Assembly: GCF_006440775.1 (NCBI RefSeq)
Contig: NZ_VFTZ01000017.1
Coordinates: 53,220 to 117,219 of the forward strand
DNA from: Mesorhizobium sp. B2-7-2
GTDB taxonomy: Bacteria; Pseudomonadota; Alphaproteobacteria; Rhizobiales; Rhizobiaceae
Direction: 5' to 3'
Length of the DNA stretch: 64,000 bases
How positions within the stretch are numbered: position 1 is the stretch's first letter; each line of letters begins with the position of its first letter. A program made the position numbers and the translations under genes. The notes under the pieces are model-generated. The model was not told the DNA's origin. It did no database searches and saw nothing but the letters and a program-made list of their open reading frames with translations. Below, piece after piece: positions 15,795 to 24,084 of this stretch.

Positions 15795-15960
15795 CGTTCC
15801 GTCACACTTCTGCCCTGCCGGGCATCTACCTCGCAAGGGGAGATCGATGTCGCCATCGCTTTCGCCAATCGCTGACGCTGCAGAGAGGCGCCGTCGCAGG
15901 AAACTGCCAATCTTCCTGCTTGCGGGGGAGATGGCCGGCAGGCCAGAGGGGGCTGTCCAG
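15795..15960. repeat. Family A palindromic repeat, diverged
   Basis: The arms CTGCCCTGCCGGGCATCTACC and GGGGGAGATGGCCGGCAGGCCAGAGGGGG face each other around the inner motif CGCTTTCGCCAATCG. Several arm bases differ from the better copies at 25232 and 27966. Confidence 0.75.
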
Positions 15961-15990
15961 CCCGCCTGTCAGGTAATCCAAGGGCGCCAT

Positions 15991-16668
15991 TCATTTTTCC
16001 GGACGAATGCCCGCCTCTCGCCCTCGTGCTCTACGCTCAACCCACCAATCATTCTGCCAATCCTCATAGCCGAGAAGCGAGCCCTCCATCCGTTCGAGGG
16101 CTTCGTTCCAGCCGGTCTTGGCGGAGACTTTCGATGCCAGCACATATGCGTCTATTCGCCATTCCTCGCCGGGGAGTGCGAAGAAGGCGCGCCGCCATCT
16201 TTCGAACTTTGGGAAGCGAGCGCGCTGGGCGTTGGTGAAGGGCGTGTCCATTATGCGGCGCACCAACCGACCCGAGCGGACGAATGGGTCAAAGCGGGCC
16301 AGCGTTTCCGTCAGCCACTCCACCGGATAGGTGTCTTGGAACACAGCAAGAGGCTTGCGACCTTCCAGCATCAGCGGCAGCTCGAAATTCGTGTGAACGA
16401 GATACGGTGTCTCGCGGATCGGATGCCAGGGCTCGATGCGATTGAGCCTCGGGTCAAGCTCGCGAGGTGGGATGCAGATCGCGCCCAGCCTTTGAATATC
16501 TCCCGGGTCCAATTCCCATGAACCTGATAGCTGTGTGCTGCTGCAACCCAGAATCGCGCCAAGCTCTTTCAGGTCCAAGACGCAGATCCGAGCCTCAGCG
16601 ACAGCCGAACCGGTCGCAGGATCGATCTCCTGCAGGACAAAATAAGTGGATTCGGCAGTGTTGCTCAT
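15991..16668 (-). CDS. Hypothetical protein
   Basis: This 225-residue soluble protein is rich in Arg, Trp and acidic residues, with no signal peptide or membrane segment. Recognisable stretches are PLMLEGRKPLAVFQDTYP and FERWRRAFFALPGEEWR. I do not recognise a family. It lies between two family A repeats with no operon partner. The coding-like composition and length support a real gene. Confidence 0.6.
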   Translation of the reverse strand: MSNTAESTYFVLQEIDPATGSAVAEARICVLDLKELGAILGCSSTQLSGSWELDPGDIQRLGAICIPPRELDPRLNRIEPWHPIRETPYLVHTNFELPLMLEGRKPLAVFQDTYPVEWLTETLARFDPFVRSGRLVRRIMDTPFTNAQRARFPKFERWRRAFFALPGEEWRIDAYVLASKVSAKTGWNEALERMEGSLLGYEDWQNDWWVERRARGREAGIRPEK

Positions 16669-16721
16669 GCGGCGACGATGGCTGCTCGGACTGTCCTTGT
16701 ACAGGTCTTCTTCGGACAGGC

Positions 16722-16832
16722 TGGCGGGACAGCGCCCCTCTGCCCTGTCCGTCCTTCGCTACGGCGAAGGGGTGAACCGGGTATCTCCCCCGCAAGCGGG
16801 AAGATCGATGTCGCAGCCGCTTTCGCCAATCG
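16722..16832. repeat. Family A palindromic repeat, diverged
   Basis: GACAGCGCCCCTCTGCCCTG, ATCTCCCCCGCAAGCGGGAAGAT and CGCTTTCGCCAATCG are recognisable. About 30 bases (CCGTCCTTCGCTACGGCGAAGG) replace the normal junction. Confidence 0.7.
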
Positions 16833-16838
16833 CCGCCC

Positions 16839-19088
16839 CTAAACCCCCAGCACGCCCTTAACCCGCTCGCGCGTGTAGGGTAGATCGTAAATCCGCATCC
16901 CCGTGGCATTCCGGAACGCATTGGCGATGGCGCCTGCGGTTGGGCCCTGGGCGGCTTCGGCGACACCGAGATAGGGCGTGCCTGGATTGTCGACGACCTG
17001 CACCTCGATGCTGTCGGGCACCGCGCTGAAGCGCAGGATCGGATAGGTCGACCAGTCCGGACTCAAGATGCGCGTGCGGTCGAAATGCACCGCCTCGTAA
17101 AGCGTCCAGCTCATCGATTGCAATATGCCGCCCTCGGTCTGGTTGACGATCGAATCCGGGGCGACGGCCTCGCCGCAATCGACCGCCGCGACAGCGCGCG
17201 ACACCTTGATCGCGCCGCTGTCGCTGTCGACATCGGCTTCGAGCGCGACGGCCAGATACGCGGCGTGGTTCTTGTACTTGGCGAAGGCGAAGCCCCTGCC
17301 CTGGCCCGCCGGCAAAGCATCCTTCGACCAGCCGAACTTTTCGGCCGCGACCTCGATCACCTTCCTGGCGCGGGGGTCTTTCAGATGGCGAAGGCGGTAT
17401 TCGACCGGATCGGCGTTCGCCGCCAGCGCCAGTTCGTCCATGAAGCTTTCGATGGAGAACACGTTGCAATAGGCCCCTAAGCCGCGCAGCGAGGAAACGC
17501 GCACCGGCATGTCGGCGATGAAATGCCAGTTCACGCGCTGGTTGGGCACGTCGTAGAGCGGGATCGCGTTGCGGTCGCCATTGCCGAGCGGCGATATCTG
17601 CAGCTTCGCGGGATCCGGTGGGAAATGCCGGTCCATCAGGCGGCCGGCGATCAGCGATCCGGCCGAGCCCGGCCGTGTGCCGTGACTGTTGCTCCACAGG
17701 TCGTAGTGCCAACTGACGATGTTGCCGTTCTGGTCGAGTGTGGCGCTCGCTCTGGTCAGCATCGCCGGTCCGTATGGCTCCCACAGATGCTCCTGGTCGC
17801 GCATCCACTGCACGCGCACCGGCTTGCCCGGCACTTTCTGCGCAATCAGCGCGGCGTCGGCCGCCGCATCGTCGGCGCCGTTGTGGCCGTAGCAGCCGGA
17901 ACCTTCGGTATGAATGCAGCGCACCTTTTCCTCCGGCACGCCGAGCATCTGAGCAATCGCCTTGCGGTCGGGATAGACGCCCTGCGTGTGCGTCCACACC
18001 GTCGTCAGGCCATTGTCGACCATGGCCACCGCGCTCGACGGGCCGATCGAACCGTGCATCTGGTAGGCGCGAGTGAACTGCGCCTCGAGCGTCCGGGCGC
18101 CCGGCACGCTATCGGCGCCGACCGAGGTCACGGCGCCGACCTCCGATACGGATTTTTCGAGGAAGGCCGGCAGGTCGTACTGGTCGGGAAGCGCCGGCTG
18201 CTCCTGCCACTTGGCGACGCCGGCCATGGCGCGCATGGCCCTCACCGCCTGGAATTCCTGCTCGGCGACCACGGCCAGGAAATCGCCTTCGCGCACCACC
18301 GCGATGACGCCGGGCATCGCCTTGACGGCGGCATCGGCGAAGTCGGTGAGCCTGGCGTTGTAGCTCGGCGGACGCACGACGCGGGCATGCACCATGCCGG
18401 GCGGCCGCATGTCCTGCACATAGGCTTCCCCGCCGGTGACCTTGGCCGGGATGTCCACCCGCGCAAAGGGCTTGCCGATGGCGTGGTAAGCGGCGGGCGG
18501 CTTGAGCTTGGTGTCGGCCGCCGCATCGACATGCAGGAAGTCGGCCGAGACCAGTTCGCCATAGCTGGCCTTGGCGCTGTTCGGGCCGACGATCGCGCCC
18601 GCCTGCGCCTTGAGCGCCTCGACCGGCGCGCCGAGCTTCTCGCTGGCCTTGGCGATCAGGATCTGGCGCACCTGCGCCGAGGCGTAGCGGATGGCGGTGC
18701 CTGAGTTCTGGATCGTCTGGCTGCCCGCTGTGTAGCCTTCGTTCGGCGTCAGCGCGGTGTCGGCGGTGACCAGCTTGATCGCGGCCGGCTCGACCTCCAG
18801 TTCCTCGGCCGCGATCTGGCGCAGCGACGTCTTGGTGCCCTGGCCAAGCTCGGCCTTGCCGGTGAAGACGGTGATCGAACCGTCGGCGTCGATGCGGATC
18901 CACGCGTCGAGCGAGGGCATATCGGCCAGGCTGCCGGGTCGTTTCGGCTTAGCCGCCTGGCCGCCGGGCGCGGTCGGCACCTCGCCCTCCTGCGCCTCAG
19001 CGGGGATCGCGAAGGAGACGACCAGCGCGCCGGCTCCAGCCAGGAAGCCGCGGCGAGTGACATCGGGAAGCGGGTTCGGTGCGTTCAT
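16839..19088 (-). CDS. Molybdopterin-binding subunit of an IorB-type aldehyde/isoquinoline oxidoreductase
   Basis: The 749-residue large subunit has a twin-arginine signal (TRRGFLAGAGALVVSFA), so the folded complex is exported to the periplasm. It has xanthine-oxidase-family Mo-binding features: GKAELGQGTKTSL near the start, GSGCYGHNGADDAAADAA in the middle, and the conserved Glu in GVAEAAQGPTAGAIANAF near the end. It is the third gene of an operon with the 2Fe-2S subunit (ATGA overlap) and a cytochrome c. ATG 19088 fits the GGGGAGGGG site better than ATG 19091. The substrate (aldehyde or N-heterocycle) is not readable. Confidence 0.9.
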   Translation of the reverse strand: MNAPNPLPDVTRRGFLAGAGALVVSFAIPAEAQEGEVPTAPGGQAAKPKRPGSLADMPSLDAWIRIDADGSITVFTGKAELGQGTKTSLRQIAAEELEVEPAAIKLVTADTALTPNEGYTAGSQTIQNSGTAIRYASAQVRQILIAKASEKLGAPVEALKAQAGAIVGPNSAKASYGELVSADFLHVDAAADTKLKPPAAYHAIGKPFARVDIPAKVTGGEAYVQDMRPPGMVHARVVRPPSYNARLTDFADAAVKAMPGVIAVVREGDFLAVVAEQEFQAVRAMRAMAGVAKWQEQPALPDQYDLPAFLEKSVSEVGAVTSVGADSVPGARTLEAQFTRAYQMHGSIGPSSAVAMVDNGLTTVWTHTQGVYPDRKAIAQMLGVPEEKVRCIHTEGSGCYGHNGADDAAADAALIAQKVPGKPVRVQWMRDQEHLWEPYGPAMLTRASATLDQNGNIVSWHYDLWSNSHGTRPGSAGSLIAGRLMDRHFPPDPAKLQISPLGNGDRNAIPLYDVPNQRVNWHFIADMPVRVSSLRGLGAYCNVFSIESFMDELALAANADPVEYRLRHLKDPRARKVIEVAAEKFGWSKDALPAGQGRGFAFAKYKNHAAYLAVALEADVDSDSGAIKVSRAVAAVDCGEAVAPDSIVNQTEGGILQSMSWTLYEAVHFDRTRILSPDWSTYPILRFSAVPDSIEVQVVDNPGTPYLGVAEAAQGPTAGAIANAFRNATGMRIYDLPYTRERVKGVLGV

Positions 19089-19594
19089 CATCCCCTCCCC
19101 GTGGCGGCGGACGGCGCCATGTTGCCGGCGGACTTGCCCTGCATCAGGTCGCGGGCGCGAGCCACGGCCCGAAGGATGCGCATATGCGTGCCGCAGCGAC
19201 AGAGGTTGGGCTCCAGCGCCTGCCTGATGTCGGCGTCGGCGGCATCGGGCTTTGCCTCGAGCAGCGCCTGCGCCCGCATCATCATGCCGGCAATGCAATA
19301 GCCGCATTGCGCCGCCTGTTGTTCGATGAAAGCTTTTTGCATCGGGCCGGGATCGTCGATGGTGCCAAGGCCCTCGACTGTCTTGATCTCGCGCCCCTCG
19401 ACCAGCATGGCCGGCGTCAGGCAGGAAAAGACCGCCTTGCCGTCGACCATCACCGTGCAGGCGCCGCACTGGCCGAGGCCGCAGCCGAACTTGGCGCCGT
19501 TGAGCTTCAGATCGTTGCGCAGCACATAGAGCAGCGGCGTTGCCGGATCGACGTCGACGTCATATGACGTGCCGTTGACGTTGAGCTTAACCAT
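19088..19594 (-). CDS. 2Fe-2S subunit of the molybdenum hydroxylase
   Basis: The 168-residue protein has two [2Fe-2S] motifs: the plant-ferredoxin-type FGCGLGQCGACTVMVDGKAVFSC region and the C-terminal QCGYCIAGMMMRA ... NLCRCGTHMRI region. It passes electrons from the Mo centre to the cytochrome encoded upstream. It has no own signal and probably rides out with the Tat-carrying large subunit. Its ATG overlaps the stop of the cytochrome gene (TGATG) and its stop overlaps the next start. Confidence 0.93.
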   Translation of the reverse strand: MVKLNVNGTSYDVDVDPATPLLYVLRNDLKLNGAKFGCGLGQCGACTVMVDGKAVFSCLTPAMLVEGREIKTVEGLGTIDDPGPMQKAFIEQQAAQCGYCIAGMMMRAQALLEAKPDAADADIRQALEPNLCRCGTHMRILRAVARARDLMQGKSAGNMAPSAATGRG

Positions 19595-20967
19595 CAGTCC
19601 TTGGCTCCCACATTGTCCGGGCTGCGCTCGATGCCGTCCGAAGGCTGGACGCTGACCCGGTATTTGCCGCTCCTGGTGTCGGCGGTCTTCGCCTTCGCGT
19701 CCGCCCATGCCGGCTTCTGTGCATATGCTTCACGCAGATAGCCGAGCAGGTCCGCCACCTGATCGTCGGTCAGCGTCGCGGCGAAGCCGGGCATGATCGG
19801 GCTCTCCCGGCCGCTCGCCGCCGGCAGGCCAAAGAGCACGACGTTGATTGCATTTTGCGGATCGCGCGTGGCGATCGTGCTGGAGAGATGAAAATCGATG
19901 CCGCCGAAAGGCTGCGGCCGGCTGCCGTCATGGCAGGTGGCGCAGGCCGCCTGGAAGATCGCGCCGCCGCGGCTTGTCGGACTGCCGGTGGTGGCGCTGG
20001 CCGGTATCGGCGTGCCGCCCTGGTCGATCGAGAGCTTCTTGCGGATGTCCTCGGCTGCCGCCGCGCGCTCCGGCGTCGGCTCGCCCATACGCGAGCTCAG
20101 GTAAGTGGCGATGGCGCTGATATCGGAATCGGACAGACGGCCGAGATTGCCGGTGACTTCGGCCATCGGTCCGTTGGCCACGCCGTGATCGGCATGCCAG
20201 CCCTGGCGCAGATAGTCAAAGAGGCTGTCATGCGTCCACGGGATCGGGGCTGAGGACGATGCATCGAGCGCGAAGGCGTCCCAGCCCTCCGCTTCGCCGC
20301 CTGCCAGATGCGCGCCTTTCCGCTCGGCACCCAGGGCATTGCGCGGCGTATGGCAGGCGCCGCAATGGCCAAGCCCTTCGACGAGATAGGCACCGCGGTT
20401 CCATTCGGCGCTCTGCGCGGCATCCTCGCGATAGGCGCCCTTGTCGAAGAAGAGCAGCTTCCAGCCCGCCAGCACGAAACGCAGGTTGAGCGGGAATGGC
20501 AGCTCATTGGCGGGAGGCCGGCTCTCCACGGCATGTCGCGTCATCAGATAGGCGTAGAGCGCCTTGTTGTCCTCGTCGGAGACCAGAGTGAAATGGTCGA
20601 ACGGGAAGGCAGGATAAAGGTGATCGCCGTCGCGCTCGACGCCTTCCCGCATCGCCCTGCTGAACGCAGCTTCCGACCAGCGGCCGATACCGGTCTTGGG
20701 GTCCGGCGTGATGTTGGTGGAATAGATGGTGCCGAATGGCGTCGGCACCGCTAGCCCGCCGGCAAAGGACTTTCCGCCGGGCTTGGTATGGCAGGCCGTG
20801 CAGTTGCCGACCGAAGCGAGCACCGCCCCCTTCTCGATCAGCAACTTGTCGAAGGCGGCGCGCTGCGGCGGTTCAATCGGGTCGATCGCCGGCTTCCAGG
20901 CATAGGCGGCAAAGCCCGCCAGGCAGACGACAACAAGAATGAGAACGCTGATCCAGAAGCGTTTCAA
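19594..20967 (-). CDS. Tri-haem cytochrome c of the aldehyde/isoquinoline oxidoreductase
   Basis: The 457-residue protein has one N-terminal membrane helix (MKRFWISVLILVVVCLAGFA) and three haem-binding CxxCH motifs: NCTACH, HCGACH and ATCH. This is the architecture of membrane-bound alcohol/aldehyde dehydrogenase cytochromes, which pass electrons to ubiquinone or an oxidase. The start is TTG 20967 with AAGGAG seven bases before it; the frame is open further upstream but has no good start there. It is the first gene of the three-gene operon. Confidence 0.9.
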   Translation of the reverse strand: MKRFWISVLILVVVCLAGFAAYAWKPAIDPIEPPQRAAFDKLLIEKGAVLASVGNCTACHTKPGGKSFAGGLAVPTPFGTIYSTNITPDPKTGIGRWSEAAFSRAMREGVERDGDHLYPAFPFDHFTLVSDEDNKALYAYLMTRHAVESRPPANELPFPLNLRFVLAGWKLLFFDKGAYREDAAQSAEWNRGAYLVEGLGHCGACHTPRNALGAERKGAHLAGGEAEGWDAFALDASSSAPIPWTHDSLFDYLRQGWHADHGVANGPMAEVTGNLGRLSDSDISAIATYLSSRMGEPTPERAAAAEDIRKKLSIDQGGTPIPASATTGSPTSRGGAIFQAACATCHDGSRPQPFGGIDFHLSSTIATRDPQNAINVVLFGLPAASGRESPIMPGFAATLTDDQVADLLGYLREAYAQKPAWADAKAKTADTRSGKYRVSVQPSDGIERSPDNVGAKD

Positions 20968-21054
20968 GGAAGGGCTCCTTGCGCAGAGCGCAGCAGCAGC
21001 CCGGGACATCCAGCGGCTACGCGCCATCGGATGAACTAGGCAGGAGCTGCGCGC

Positions 21055-21140
21055 CGTCAATTGGCGAAGGCGCGGAAGCCGCTGATCTTTTCCCCAGAGA
21101 GATTGTCTGTCACGCGGGCCTTCGCCAATCGCCTCAGCTA
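21055..21140. repeat. Remnant of a family A repeat
   Basis: TTGGCGAAGGCG and CCTTCGCCAATCG face each other around a degraded CTGATCTTTTCCCCAGAGAGAT segment. It looks like an eroded copy lying between exonuclease III and the cytochrome operon. Confidence 0.5.
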
Positions 21141-21157
21141 TTCCGGCGCCCCGGCAC

Positions 21158-21931
21158 TCACCCTAGTTCCACCCAGACCGGCGCGTGGTCGCTTGGATTG
21201 TCCCCTCCCCGTACTTCGCGGTCGATGCCCGCCCCTTTCAGTTTTCGAGCGAGCTTCTTCGACAACAGAATGTGGTCGAGCCTCAGGCCGGCGTCGCGCG
21301 GCCAGCGGTTCCGGCGATAGTCCCAGAAAGTGTAGAGCCTCTCCTCCTTGGGAAAAACCTTTCGCAACGCGTCTGTCCAGCCCTGCGCGATGAGCGCGGC
21401 GAAGGCGGCGCGGCTTTCGGGTTGCACCAGCGCGTTGTCATCATAGGAGCGGGTCTCATAGATGTCGCGCGGTTCGGGCACGATGTTGAAGTCGCCGGCG
21501 AGCACCACCGGCAGGCCGGTGTCGAGGAGCTCACCCGCATGCGCGGCGAAGCGCTCGTGCCAGGCGAGCTTGTAGTCGAATTTCGGGCCAGGCCGCGGAT
21601 TGCCGTTCGGCGCATAGAGGCAGGCGATGACGACGCCGTCGACCGCTGCCTCGATGTAGCGCGCCTGGCGGTCGGCATGGTCGCCGGGCAGGGCATCGCG
21701 CGTCAGCACAGGCTCGGCGCCACGCGCGAGGATCGCGACGCCGTTCCAGGTCGGCTCGCCCTTCCACACCGCGCCATAGCCGGCCTTGGCGAGCCGGGTC
21801 AGCGGAAACTGCGTGCCGCGCGCCTTCAACTCCTGCAGGCAGACGACGTCGGGCTTTGCCTTGGCGAGCCAAGCCAGCAGGTTGTCCAGACGGCTGTTGA
21901 TGTTGTTGATGTTGAAGGTGGCGAGTTTCAT
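21158..21931 (-). CDS. xth: Exodeoxyribonuclease III
   Basis: The 257-residue enzyme of the endonuclease/exonuclease/phosphatase fold shows NINNINSR, the metal-binding Glu in CLQELKA, LYAPNGNP, GDFNIVPEP, LRLDHILLS and the catalytic SDHAPVWVEL. It cleaves abasic sites and trims 3' ends in base-excision repair. It is transcribed alone and has a weak ribosome site. Confidence 0.94.
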   Translation of the reverse strand: MKLATFNINNINSRLDNLLAWLAKAKPDVVCLQELKARGTQFPLTRLAKAGYGAVWKGEPTWNGVAILARGAEPVLTRDALPGDHADRQARYIEAAVDGVVIACLYAPNGNPRPGPKFDYKLAWHERFAAHAGELLDTGLPVVLAGDFNIVPEPRDIYETRSYDDNALVQPESRAAFAALIAQGWTDALRKVFPKEERLYTFWDYRRNRWPRDAGLRLDHILLSKKLARKLKGAGIDREVRGGDNPSDHAPVWVELG

Positions 21932-21950
21932 TTACCGAAAGCGCCCCTCG

Positions 21951-22108
21951 CTTCGTCATCTTCGGGCTTGACCCGAGGATCCATTCCGTGACCGTCGCCG
22001 CGGAACGCGACGGGGCAGAATTCTGAACCGTTGCAACGCCTTAGCGTCACGGCATGGATTCCAGGGTCTGCGCGCGTCGCTCCGCTCCTTGCTTCGCCCT
22101 AGAATGAC
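21951..22108. repeat. CGTCAT...ATGACG intergenic repeat (family D)
   Basis: CGTCATCTTCGGGCTTGACC and CCGAGGATCCATTCCGTGAC on one side face GTCACGGCATGGATTCC and AATGACG on the other. This composite palindrome is of a kind common in rhizobial intergenic regions. Its right end supplies the last codons of the hydrolase gene that ends at 22099. Confidence 0.7.
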
Positions 22109-22752
22109 GACGCCGATGGCTGCGCCAGCCTGGCTTTTATAGTCTCTGCCACCGTATTCAGATGATCGCCCGCCGTAAAACCCGAGATCGCCTTGCGCGG
22201 TTTCAAATCATGGTCGCCGTCCTCCAGCCAGATCACCTCAATGGCAGGAGAAAGGCCGTAGGTCGCAACTTCTTCCTTGGTGCCGAACTCGTCGCGCGTG
22301 CCCTGGAAGATCAGCGTCGGCGTCTTCAGGTCGGCGAGGTGCTTTGTCCGCAACTGCTCAGGCTTGCCCGGCGGATGGAAGGGATAGCCGAGACAGACCA
22401 GGCCGGCGATTTCGCCCCTGGCGAACATCTCGTCGGCGACCATGGAGGCGACGCGGCCGCCCATCGACTTGCCGCCTATGATCAGCTTTCCGGTCACGCC
22501 CTTGGCGCGCAGATCGGCGATTGCCCTCACATATTCCGGGTTCACCGTTTCGGCGCGCGGCGGCGGCTTGCGATGGCCGTAGCGGCGAGCGGCCATATAG
22601 TGGAACTCGAAGCGTGCGACCTGAAAGCCGGCGGCCGCGAGCGCCCTGGCGGTGGCGGTCATGGAAGGCGAATCCATCGGCGCGCCGGCGCCGTGGGCGA
22701 GCAGGATGGTGACGGGGGCGGTGTCGAAGCCGTCGAAGAGGAAGTGGGTCAT
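22099..22752 (-). CDS. Alpha/beta-fold hydrolase (dienelactone-hydrolase-like)
   Basis: The 217-residue protein has LLAHGAGAPMDSP (oxyanion region), the nucleophile elbow IGGKSMGGRVAS with Ser about residue 96, an acidic FQGTRDEFG site and the catalytic-type His in EDGDHDLKPRK. It belongs to the KANL3/Tex30-like branch of small hydrolases with unknown substrate. Its tail runs into a family D repeat, so the final residues may be variable between strains. Confidence 0.88.
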   Translation of the reverse strand: MTHFLFDGFDTAPVTILLAHGAGAPMDSPSMTATARALAAAGFQVARFEFHYMAARRYGHRKPPPRAETVNPEYVRAIADLRAKGVTGKLIIGGKSMGGRVASMVADEMFARGEIAGLVCLGYPFHPPGKPEQLRTKHLADLKTPTLIFQGTRDEFGTKEEVATYGLSPAIEVIWLEDGDHDLKPRKAISGFTAGDHLNTVAETIKARLAQPSASSF

Positions 22753-22765
22753 GGGTGCGCCAACC

Positions 22766-22965
22766 TCACCTTCTCCCCTTGCTGTGGGAGAAGGTGGCCG
22801 AGCGAAGCTCGGACGGATGAGGGGTGCTCCAGCTTGGCGGCCACGCCTATCAATATCGTTACCTGCGACAAGGTCACCAGCGCCTCATTCCTTCCAGCAC
22901 CCCTCATCCGTCTCGGCGCTGCGCGCCGATCCACCTTCTCCCACAAGGGGAGAAGGAAGAGGCGC
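22766..22965. repeat. Palindromic intergenic repeat, family B
   Basis: CCTTCTCCCCTTGCTGTGGGAGAAGG opens and TTCTCCCACAAGGGGAGAAGG closes the element. GGACGGATGAGGGGTGCTCC and CACCCCTCATCCGTC are the inner inverted arms. A non-matching middle of about 60 bases separates the two halves. Confidence 0.85.
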
Positions 22966-24084
22966 TCACCCCGCCGTCCGCGCCATATGCAGATCCACGA
23001 ACTGTATGCCCTTCTGCGCAGTCCGCGCCCATTCGGACACCGCATCCAGCTCCAGATATCGCACCCACAGCCGGCGAGCCTCGGCCAGATTGCCCGCATC
23101 GAACTCCAGGCGCGCGAGGTTGAACACCGGATCGGCATAGGTCTTGTCGAGCGCAACAGCCTTCTGGAGGTGCCTTCGCGCCGATGCCATCTTGTCCTCG
23201 TCGCTCATCAGGCCGGCGAGGTTGAACCAGGCCTCGACGAAGCCGGGGTCGAGCTTTATCGCGCGGGCATAATCATGCGCGGCTTCGGCAACCCGGCCGG
23301 CGCCGCGCAGGCAATTGGCGCGGTTGAAGGCGGCAATCGCATCCTTGGGATCGATCGCCAGGCAACGCTGGTAGAGCGCGGCCGCGTCGTCGTGGCGCCC
23401 CTCCTCTTCCGCCATCTCGGCCTCGGCGAACAACTCCTCCAGCGTGTCATCCTCGGGTGAACCGAGGTCGAACAAAAGCTGGCCGTCGAGCTCGCTCCTG
23501 CCTTCGTCGAGATAGATCGCATCCGGGCGGCCATGCTGCGAGCCGAGATTGAGCGACTTGGCGGTGAGCGAGGCGACCGGGCCGGAGCGATGCACGGAGC
23601 GCGCGATCGCGCCCCAAGTGGCGCCGCTGGCGATCAGCCCGGCATATTTGCGGGCAAGGATCAGGTCTCGGAAGGAATAGGGTTCGCCGTCATGCTCCAA
23701 GGCATCGAACAGCGACAGAAGGTCGAGTTCGTCGCCGGCGAGTCGCGACTGGTCGATCAGCGACTGCCTGGAGAGCGACGCGGCGCCGGGCGCCTTCATC
23801 AGCCCAAGCAGGCGCACGAAACCGCTCTCGCTGATCAGCGCGCGGCCGGCTTCGCGCTCGACCTTCACGCGGCGCTCGATCTCGGCATCGCCGGATTTCG
23901 CCGCCTTGGCGAGAAGCGTGCGACCAAACACGACATGAGTGGTGCGGCGGGTGACGCCGCGCCTTAGCTCCGCATGGCGGCGCTCGACCTCGCGGGCAGC
24001 GAGGCGCAGCGGAAAGGCGGCCAGCGCGCCGATGACACCGAAGACGGCGCCGGGAACGATCACTGGCCCTGCATTTCCCGTCAC
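22966..24084 (-). CDS. Ku-coupled BRCT-like / HTH / TPR protein
   Basis: The 372-residue protein overlaps the ku gene by 4 bp (ATGA), so the two are translationally coupled. Residues 10-60 (FGVIGALAAFPLRLAAREVE, then GVTRRTTHVVFGRTLLAK) resemble a BRCT domain, a fold found in many DNA-repair scaffolds. Residues about 135-170 (YSFRDLILARKYAGLIASGA, TWGAIARSV) look like a MerR-type helix-turn-helix. Residues about 225-360 are TPR repeats (AAALYQRCLAIDPKDAIAAF, AHDYARAIKLDPGFVEAWFN). An accessory role in end joining is my inference; I know no experimental data for this architecture. Confidence 0.75.
   Translation of the reverse strand: MTGNAGPVIVPGAVFGVIGALAAFPLRLAAREVERRHAELRRGVTRRTTHVVFGRTLLAKAAKSGDAEIERRVKVEREAGRALISESGFVRLLGLMKAPGAASLSRQSLIDQSRLAGDELDLLSLFDALEHDGEPYSFRDLILARKYAGLIASGATWGAIARSVHRSGPVASLTAKSLNLGSQHGRPDAIYLDEGRSELDGQLLFDLGSPEDDTLEELFAEAEMAEEEGRHDDAAALYQRCLAIDPKDAIAAFNRANCLRGAGRVAEAAHDYARAIKLDPGFVEAWFNLAGLMSDEDKMASARRHLQKAVALDKTYADPVFNLARLEFDAGNLAEARRLWVRYLELDAVSEWARTAQKGIQFVDLHMARTAG

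Noticed and set aside
12445..16521. A 1358-codon open frame on the plus strand
   Set aside because: It covers the MFS gene in another frame and then runs antisense to the amidase gene. Both real genes have family motifs; this frame gives only Arg/Ala/Gly-rich sequence, as expected in high-GC DNA.
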